In this document: positions 32,299-37,842 of the stretch, piece by piece
Position numbering within the stretch: position 1 is the first letter of the stretch
How the letters are laid out: each line of letters begins with the position of its first letter
Origin: QHWK01 sp035315685
GTDB lineage: Bacteria; Acidobacteriota; Vicinamibacteria; Vicinamibacterales; CAVVIG01
NCBI GenBank assembly: GCA_035315685.1
Contig: DATFXR010000806.1
Span: forward strand, 1 to 37,842
Direction: 5' to 3'
DNA: 37,842 bases
Made by a program: the position numbers and the translations under genes
Notes under the pieces: generated by a model
What the model was told of the DNA's origin: nothing
Databases searched by the model: none
Seen by the model: the letters and a program-made list of their open reading frames with translations, nothing else

Positions 32299-33251
32299 TC
32301 GATCTGCGCTACCTGCTGCACGGCGTCGCCATAGCGCTGGGCTGGTTCGGCGCCGTCAATGTCGCAATCGCCGCAGCGGCGGTGATCGCCGCGCGGCGTG
32401 CGGCGAGGCGTGAGCGGCCTGGCTCGGCAGCGTTCTGGCTCGGACTGCGACTGCTGCCGGCCGCGGCATCCACGGTGTTCGTCGGGGTACTTTTCGTGCC
32501 GTCGTACTGGACCTACGAACCGCGCTCCGTCGAGGACCTCGACGTCACGCTGGCGCTCCTCGCGCTCGCCACGCTGTCCTGCATCTGCGCCGCGGCGGTG
32601 CGCGGATGCGCCGCCTGGCGGCGTGCGCGACAGCGGACGCGCGCATGGCTTCGCCTGGCGCGGCCCCTCGACGTCGACAGCGCGATTCCCGTGTACGAGA
32701 TTCCGATCCACACACCGATGATGGCGCTCGTCGGCGTGATGCGACCGCGTCTGATCGTCACACGAGGAGTCGTGTCGGCGCTGACCATCGACGAACTGCG
32801 TGCCGGCGTCGCGCACGAGATCGGGCACCTGCGCGCGTGGGACAACCTGAAGCGGCTCGCGATGGTCGCGGCGCCGGATGTTCTTGCCGCAACCCGCATC
32901 GCGGCGACGATCCAGGCTCGATGGGCGTCTGCCGCCGAGCATGCAGCCGATCGCGCCGCCGGCTGCGACAGCGAAAGCCGCTGTGCGCTGGCCTCCGCGC
33001 TGGTCAAGGTCGCGAAGCTCACGCCGACGGCGACGCCAATCGCCGAGCCGATCAGCACGCTCGTCGGCGGCGGCGACATCGCGTCGCGTGTGCAGCGCCT
33101 CCTGGACGACGACGCGCCCGCGCCGCCGACGCTGTCCGCGCGACGTCCGTGGATGTCGCTGGCGATCGCTGCCGCGTTCGCGATCGCGTACGGTCCGCTC
33201 CTGCGGCTCGTCCACGAGGCGACCGAGGTCATCGTCAACACGCTGCCCTGA
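32295..33251 (+). CDS. M56 (BlaR1-like) membrane metallopeptidase
   Basis: A 318-residue protein with N-terminal membrane helices (GVAIALGWFGAVNVAIAAAA; LRLLPAAASTVFVGVLFVP; LLALATLSCICAAAVRGCA) and a zinc peptidase domain. The motif is HEIGH in AGVAHEIGHLRAWDNLKRLA, with the third ligand Glu probably in SAAEHAADRAAGC. It ends in another hydrophobic helix (SLAIAAAFAIAYGPLL). BlaR1 proteins cleave the cognate repressor when an extracellular sensor is engaged; here no penicillin-binding sensor domain is present, so the signal is unknown. It overlaps the repressor gene and precedes an ADOP permease by 76 bp. Confidence 0.9.
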   Translation: MIDLRYLLHGVAIALGWFGAVNVAIAAAAVIAARRAARRERPGSAAFWLGLRLLPAAASTVFVGVLFVPSYWTYEPRSVEDLDVTLALLALATLSCICAAAVRGCAAWRRARQRTRAWLRLARPLDVDSAIPVYEIPIHTPMMALVGVMRPRLIVTRGVVSALTIDELRAGVAHEIGHLRAWDNLKRLAMVAAPDVLAATRIAATIQARWASAAEHAADRAAGCDSESRCALASALVKVAKLTPTATPIAEPISTLVGGGDIASRVQRLLDDDAPAPPTLSARRPWMSLAIAAAFAIAYGPLLRLVHEATEVIVNTLP

Positions 33252-33327
33252 CCGGCTGCGTCGGACCGTTCGACAACCGCGCCCCGACGCGCGAGCCGCT
33301 TCGGGCGGGGCGCCTCCGAGGGAGACG

Positions 33328-35802
33328 ATGGGGACGTTTCAGATTCTCGAGAGGCTCGCGCAGGACGTGCGTTACGCGCTGCGGACGCTCCGCCGATCGC
33401 CGGGGTTCAGCAGCGTCGCCATCTTTGCGCTCGCGGTCGGCATCGGCGGCAACACCGCGATCTTCAGCATGCTCGACGCGGCACGGACCCGGGCGCTGCC
33501 GTATCACGACCCCGCGCGGCTGGTCATGCTGTGGGGTAACGTGCAGCGCGCACGTGTCGAACGGCGTGGCACTTCGTATCCGGACTTCCTCGACTGGCGC
33601 ACCCGTTCGCGGAGTTTCGAGGACGTGGCCGCCTTCGACGGCCAGCTGATGACGCTCCTCGGCGTCGACGAACCCGAGCGCATCAACACCGAGTTCGTTT
33701 CAGCGCCCTACTTCTCGCTGCTCGGTGTCCAGCCGGCCATCGGCCGGACCTTTACCGCCGACGAAGACGATGTGGCGAAGCCGACGCAGGTAGTCGTGGT
33801 GAGCGACGGCTTGTGGCGGCGGCGGTTCGGACGAGATCCACAGCTCGTCGGACGGACCGTCACTCTCTGCTGCGCCGCCCGCTCGTATACGGTCGTAGGC
33901 GTGATGCCGCCAGGATTCAAAGGGCTCACCGACGCTGCAGAGCTCTGGGTGCCGTTCGCGATGTACGCGCCGCGCGACGTGATGGCCGACCGCGGCACCC
34001 GCGGGTTTGCGGCGTTAGCACGTCTCAAACGCGGCGTGACGCGGGAGGCCGCGCAGCGAGAGCTCGACGGCGTCTCCCGGCAGCTCGAGGCCGAGTACCC
34101 GGCCACGAACGAGAAGCGCGCCGTTGAAATGAGCCCGCTCGACGTGGAGCTCGTCGGCCCGCTGCGTCCGGCGCTGCAGACGCTGATGGCCGCCGTCGCA
34201 TTCGTGCTGCTGATTGCCTGCGCGAACGTCGCGAACCTGCTGCTCGCCCGATCGGAAGCGCGCCGCCAGGAAATCGCGGTGCGCATCGCGCTCGGCGCCG
34301 GCCGCGCGCGACTGCTCGGCCAGCTGATGACCGAGGGCTGCGTGCTGACGGGCATCGGGGCGGCTGCCGGACTGCTCATGGCGCGGGTCGCGGTCGACGC
34401 GCTGATCGCGCAGAGTCCGGTCAGCTTTCCCAGCTTCGTGACCCCGGGCCTCGACATCCGTGTCGCGGTGTTCACCGTGGCGGTTTCACTCGCCTGCGGA
34501 ATTCTGGTCGGTCTCGCACCAGGGCTGCAGGCGCAGGCGCTCGATCTGACCGGCTCGCTGAAGGAGAGCGCGCGGGGCAGCGATGGACCGCGCGCACAGC
34601 GCGTGCGCAGCTCCCTCGTCGTCGCCGAGTTGTCGCTCGCCGTCGTGTTGCTGATCGGCGCCGGCCTGATGATTCGATCGGTTCGGAACCTCGCGGCGCT
34701 CAATCCCGGCTTCGATCCTTCGTCGATGTTGACGCTGCACCTCAGCATCCCGCGCGCCGCCCCTCCACCGTCAGCGCCGGACGCTCCGACGGCTCCGCCG
34801 CCGCCGGTGGTGTACGGCCGCGCGCTGCTCGAGCGCGTCCGGGCAGTGCCCGGCGTCGCGGCGGCGGCGCTCGGCAGCGACGTGCCGCTCGACGGCAGCG
34901 CCGCCGCGGCGTTCTACACGGCGGAAGGACAGCCGCCGGTCACCGCGCAGAACATGCCGCGCGCGTATGTGCATCGCGTGTCACCCGAGTTCTTCGGCAC
35001 GCTGCGGATTGCGATGCTCGCAGGCCGGACGTTCACCGACGCCGACGCCTCGCAGGGTTCGACGGCCGTCATCGTCAGCGAACGTGTGGTCAAGCGGTTC
35101 TGGCCGAGTCAGGATCCGGTCGGCAAGCGAGTCAAGTTCGGCCAGGTTGCGTCGAGCGGGCCGTGGCTCACAATCGTGGGTGTCGTCGGCGAGGTGAAGT
35201 ACCGCGGGCTGCCCGACAATCCGACCGCCGATCCCGACATCTATCTGCCGTTCACCGATCGCAATCAGCAGGTCGCCCTCGCGGTGCGCAGCATCGGGCC
35301 GACCTCGTCACTCGTCGCGCCCGTCCGGACCGCGATCCGCGACGCCGATCCGTCGATTCCGATTTACGGGGTCGCGCCGATGGACGAGTTGATCGCCGGC
35401 CAGACCGCGCAGTCGCGTTTCACGATGTGGTTGATGGGAGTCTTCGCCGCCGCCGCGCTGATGCTGGCGGTCGTGGGGATCTACGGTGTGATGGCGTATC
35501 TGGTGACACAGCGGACGCGCGAAATCGGTATCCGCCTCGCGCTCGGCGCCGATACGTCCGACATTCTTCGGCTCGTGGTCGGCAATGGCGCGCGACTCGT
35601 GGCGGGTGGCGTTGCAATCGGCGTCGCCGCGTCGTTCGCGCTGCAGCGACTGGTGTCGTCGCTGCTGTTTGGGGTGACTGCAGCCGATTCGGCGTCGGCG
35701 ATCGCGGTCGGCGTCCTCGCGGCCGTCGCGCTGCTGGCGTGCTACGTGCCCGCGCTACCCGCTACACGCGTCAATCCGCTGCGCGCGCTGCGATACGAAT
35801 AG
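33328..35802 (+). CDS. ADOP-type MacB/FtsX permease (second copy)
   Basis: An 824-residue permease with two MacB_PCD/FtsX units. It lacks the long N-terminal cytoplasmic segment of the copy at 870-3524 and starts directly with MGTFQILERLAQDVRYALRT and the first helix GGNTAIFSMLDAA. The central helices carry VLLIACANVANLLLARSEAR. The second periplasmic domain includes a Pro-rich stretch (APPPSAPDAPTAPPPP). The C-terminal helices hold GIYGVMAYLVTQRTREIGIR, ending RVNPLRALRYE. No ATPase is fused. ATG 33328 follows GAGGGAGACG. Its position after a BlaI/M56 pair suggests induction by an envelope signal. Confidence 0.92.
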   Translation: MGTFQILERLAQDVRYALRTLRRSPGFSSVAIFALAVGIGGNTAIFSMLDAARTRALPYHDPARLVMLWGNVQRARVERRGTSYPDFLDWRTRSRSFEDVAAFDGQLMTLLGVDEPERINTEFVSAPYFSLLGVQPAIGRTFTADEDDVAKPTQVVVVSDGLWRRRFGRDPQLVGRTVTLCCAARSYTVVGVMPPGFKGLTDAAELWVPFAMYAPRDVMADRGTRGFAALARLKRGVTREAAQRELDGVSRQLEAEYPATNEKRAVEMSPLDVELVGPLRPALQTLMAAVAFVLLIACANVANLLLARSEARRQEIAVRIALGAGRARLLGQLMTEGCVLTGIGAAAGLLMARVAVDALIAQSPVSFPSFVTPGLDIRVAVFTVAVSLACGILVGLAPGLQAQALDLTGSLKESARGSDGPRAQRVRSSLVVAELSLAVVLLIGAGLMIRSVRNLAALNPGFDPSSMLTLHLSIPRAAPPPSAPDAPTAPPPPVVYGRALLERVRAVPGVAAAALGSDVPLDGSAAAAFYTAEGQPPVTAQNMPRAYVHRVSPEFFGTLRIAMLAGRTFTDADASQGSTAVIVSERVVKRFWPSQDPVGKRVKFGQVASSGPWLTIVGVVGEVKYRGLPDNPTADPDIYLPFTDRNQQVALAVRSIGPTSSLVAPVRTAIRDADPSIPIYGVAPMDELIAGQTAQSRFTMWLMGVFAAAALMLAVVGIYGVMAYLVTQRTREIGIRLALGADTSDILRLVVGNGARLVAGGVAIGVAASFALQRLVSSLLFGVTAADSASAIAVGVLAAVALLACYVPALPATRVNPLRALRYE

Positions 35803-35950
35803 GGGCTGGGGGCTGGGGACTGGGGGCTGGGGGCTGGGGGCTGGGAATATCCGAATCCTCCAACCAGCTCCCAGCGTCCAGCTCCCAGCGTCCAGCTCCC
35901 AGCGTCCAGCTCCCAGCTCCCAGCGTCCAGCTCCCAGCTCCCAGCGTCCA
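35802..35950. repeat. Two complementary heptad-repeat arrays between convergent operons
   Basis: Array one (35802-35845) is about six copies of GGGGGCT. Array two (35864-35950) is about twelve 7-nt units alternating CCAGCTC and CCAGCGT. The arrays are roughly reverse complements with an 18-nt spacer, so the transcript from either side can fold into a long hairpin. A short CTCGC/GCGAG hairpin (35955-35971) follows. It lies between the stop of the permease and the stop of the kinase and may act as a two-way terminator. The G-runs could also form quadruplexes. Confidence 0.75.
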
Positions 35951-35971
35951 CCCCCTCGCGAGCGCAGCGAG

Positions 35972-37357
35972 CTACGCGTTCAGCGGCAGGACAATCCGGA
36001 ACGTGCTGCCGGTCGCACTGCTCCGCTCCAGTTCCAGCGTGCCGCCGTGCGCCTCCGCGATCCATCGCGCGATTGGAAGACCGAGACCGACGCCGGCGCT
36101 GCGGCGGGCGGAGTCGAGCTGAACGAACCGATCGAAGATCCGCTCGCGATCGGGGTCGGGAATCCCTTCTCCTTCGTCCGTCACGCGAATGAAGGCGTGA
36201 TGATCCTGCGGTGACACATCGACGACCACGGAACTGCCGGCACGCGTGTATGCGACCGCGTTCTGCAGCAGGTTGAGGATCATCCGGCGCAGCAGGCTCT
36301 CGTCGCCAAAGAACGGCACATCTGCCGCCGCGACCGTGCCGACCGTCACGTCGCGCTTGCGTGCCAGAACCTCGACGGTCCGACGGCAGTCGACGACCAG
36401 CTCGTTCAGATAGACATTCTCGCGCCGCAGCGGGTAGCCGCCGGCGTCGGCGCGTGCGAGGACCAGCATGTCGTCGACCAGCCGTCCGAGCCGGCGCGCC
36501 TCGCTGCCGACGCCGCTCAACGCTTCACGGTATTCAGCGTCGGTTCGGCTCTCGACCGCGAGCATCACGTCCGACGTCGATTGAATCACCGATACCGGCG
36601 TCCGCAGCTCGTGCGACGCATCCGCCATGAACTGCCGCTGCGTCCGCAGCGTCTGGCGCAGCCGCTCGACGAGACCGTTGAAGGCGCGCGCCAGCTGGCC
36701 GAGCTCGTCGGCGCGATCGGATTGGCCGAGATCCTCCATGCCGCCAGGCACCAGCCCCTCGGCGCGCCGCGCCATGTCGGTGATCGGCCGCAGGCCGACC
36801 GACGCGAGCCACAGGCCGCCGGCTGCCGCGAGCAGCAGCGCGATCGGAATGCCGACCCACATCGCTTCCTTCGCTTCGCGCTGCTCGCGCAGGACGTCGG
36901 TCAACGGAGCGGCAGTCAGCAGGAAGAACAGCCGATCGCCGGTCGACATCGGCTGCAGATGAACGCGCCAGGGGCCGCCGGGCGAGCCGGCGGTCCACAC
37001 CTGCGGCTCGTCGCGCGCTGCGATCGGCGAGCCGAGTGTCAGGCCGTGCCAGTTGGCCGCCAGCGGGGCGCCGGTCTCATCGATGATCGCCACGGCACGT
37101 CCTGGCACCGCCATCGTCCCCTGGACTTCCGTGGCCGCCTTACGCGGATTGGACGTTTCATTGAGCTCGTCGCGGAACACGTTCGCCAGCGTCGCCGCCA
37201 GGTTGTCGAGCTCGCGATCCACCCGCCGCATCCCGATGCGCCCCTGCTGCCAGATCACGATCGTCGCGAACGTGCCCAGCACCGCGAGCAGGGCCAGCGA
37301 ATACCAGATGGTGAGGCGCGCCCGAAGCGACAGCGATCCGATCACTCGCCCGATCAT
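35972..37357 (-). CDS. Sensor histidine kinase (HAMP-HisKA-HATPase)
   Basis: A 461-residue membrane kinase. TM1 is about residues 12-36 (IWYSLALLAVLGTFATIVIW), a periplasmic sensor spans about 37-165 and TM2 is about 166-188. A HAMP linker runs to about 238. The dimerisation domain holds the phospho-accepting His249 (MADASHELRTPVSVI). The ATPase domain has the N box around Asn366 (MILNLLQNAVAYTR), the G1 box DEGEGIP (394-400) and the G2 box GVGLGL (422-427). All catalytic elements are intact. Its start overlaps the stop of the response regulator gene by 4 nt, so the two form one operon. The signal is unknown. Confidence 0.94.
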   Translation of the reverse strand: MIGRVIGSLSLRARLTIWYSLALLAVLGTFATIVIWQQGRIGMRRVDRELDNLAATLANVFRDELNETSNPRKAATEVQGTMAVPGRAVAIIDETGAPLAANWHGLTLGSPIAARDEPQVWTAGSPGGPWRVHLQPMSTGDRLFFLLTAAPLTDVLREQREAKEAMWVGIPIALLLAAAGGLWLASVGLRPITDMARRAEGLVPGGMEDLGQSDRADELGQLARAFNGLVERLRQTLRTQRQFMADASHELRTPVSVIQSTSDVMLAVESRTDAEYREALSGVGSEARRLGRLVDDMLVLARADAGGYPLRRENVYLNELVVDCRRTVEVLARKRDVTVGTVAAADVPFFGDESLLRRMILNLLQNAVAYTRAGSSVVVDVSPQDHHAFIRVTDEGEGIPDPDRERIFDRFVQLDSARRSAGVGLGLPIARWIAEAHGGTLELERSSATGSTFRIVLPLNA

Positions 37358-37842
37358 CCGATCACCTGATAGCCTTCACCACGACGGGTGCGGATCGGCG
37401 GTTCCGCGCCGGCTTCCTCGATCTTGCGCCGCAGCCGCTGGATGTACACGTCGACGACATTGGACAGCGGATCGTAGTGCTCGTCCCACACGTGCTCGGC
37501 GATTTCCGTTCGGCTGACCACGTCGCCGGCGCGCCGGACGAGGTACTCGAGCAGGGCGTATTCCTTCGCCGTCAGCGCCAGCTCGCGGGTGCCGACGAGC
37601 GCGCGGCGCCCGCGCGTGTCGAGAATGAGCGAGCCGATCGCGATCCGTTCGGCCAGCGGCGGCTGCCGGCCGCGCCGGATGATCGCGCGCAGCCGCGCCA
37701 GCAGCTCGCCGAAATCGAACGGCTTCACCAGGTAGTCGTCGGCGCCGCTGTCGAGCCCCTCGATGCGGGCGTCCACGGCATCGCGCGCCGTGACCATGAG
37801 GATCGGCACCGGATTGCCCGACTCGCGGATCGAGCGGCACAC
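37354..37842 (-). CDS. OmpR/PhoB-type response regulator (N-terminus beyond window edge)
   Basis: Visible are the last half of a receiver domain (PVPILMVTARDAVDARIEGL then GADDYLVKPFDFGELLARLR, with the conserved Thr and Lys) and a complete winged-helix output domain. The output domain runs LTAKEYALLEYLVRRAGDVV, HVWDEHYDPLSNVVDVYIQR and LRRKIEEAGAEP, ending TRRGEGYQV. The phosphorylated Asp lies outside the window, and the true start is to the right. It is the first visible gene of the two-component operon with the kinase at 35972-37357. Confidence 0.93.
   Translation of the reverse strand: MCRSIRESGNPVPILMVTARDAVDARIEGLDSGADDYLVKPFDFGELLARLRAIIRRGRQPPLAERIAIGSLILDTRGRRALVGTRELALTAKEYALLEYLVRRAGDVVSRTEIAEHVWDEHYDPLSNVVDVYIQRLRRKIEEAGAEPPIRTRRGEGYQVIG

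Noticed and set aside
35864..35950. CRISPR array
   Set aside because: The repeat unit is 7-14 nt with no unique spacers and there are no cas genes; it is a simple tandem repeat.

Overview
The window is GC-rich bacterial chromosome, most likely from an Acidobacteriota lineage (Vicinamibacteria/Solibacter-like). The evidence is two very large MacB/FtsX 'ADOP'-type permeases, one paired with a PadR regulator and one with a BlaI/M56 pair. There is also an Oar-type TonB-dependent receptor with an N-terminal carboxypeptidase-regulatory domain and several secreted proteins of a style common in that phylum. This assignment rests on family knowledge; no rRNA gene is present.

Left part (1-9.5 kb) is accessory DNA. 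It holds the start of a transposase/integrase at the edge, a multicopper-oxidase C-terminal fragment, an IclR-type HTH remnant, a complete PadR-ADOP operon, and a four-gene metal operon (4083-6279). Then come a decayed Ig-repeat surface protein, a frameshifted tyrosine recombinase and a 3'-half tRNA-Asn copy that looks like an attachment-site scar.

The standout is the metal operon. Its MerT-like membrane gene (4560-4931) and MerP-like periplasmic gene (5812-6279) each look interrupted by a single in-frame TGA. In both cases the TGA replaces a metal-binding cysteine: the second Cys of the MerT vicinal pair, and the first Cys of the GMxCxxC motif. Each TGA is followed at the expected distance by a hairpin resembling a bacterial SECIS element; the merT hairpin has an A-GGUC-U apex like that of E. 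coli fdhF. The simplest reading is a pair of selenoproteins handling Hg(II) or a similar soft metal, co-transcribed with a Cys-rich secreted protein and a predicted outer-membrane barrel.

Middle part (9.6-17.6 kb): a complete VapBC module with a palindromic promoter, two decayed DDE transposases, an internally deleted 'mini' TonB receptor beside its full-length paralogue, and two small gene remnants.

Right part (17.6-37.8 kb) is mostly intact. It carries AraC regulator plus VOC protein, a truncated DGPF protein, an SMP-30 hydrolase, a DUF2127 membrane protein, a GH-A-like hydrolase and a mercuric-reductase-like flavoprotein. After these come an APC permease with a methyltransferase, a HhH protein, a class II aldolase-like protein, a secreted hypothetical, an MsbA-like ABC exporter and a BaiN-like flavoprotein. 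It ends with a BlaI-M56-ADOP operon and a histidine kinase/response regulator pair. A heptad-repeat region separates the last two convergent operons.
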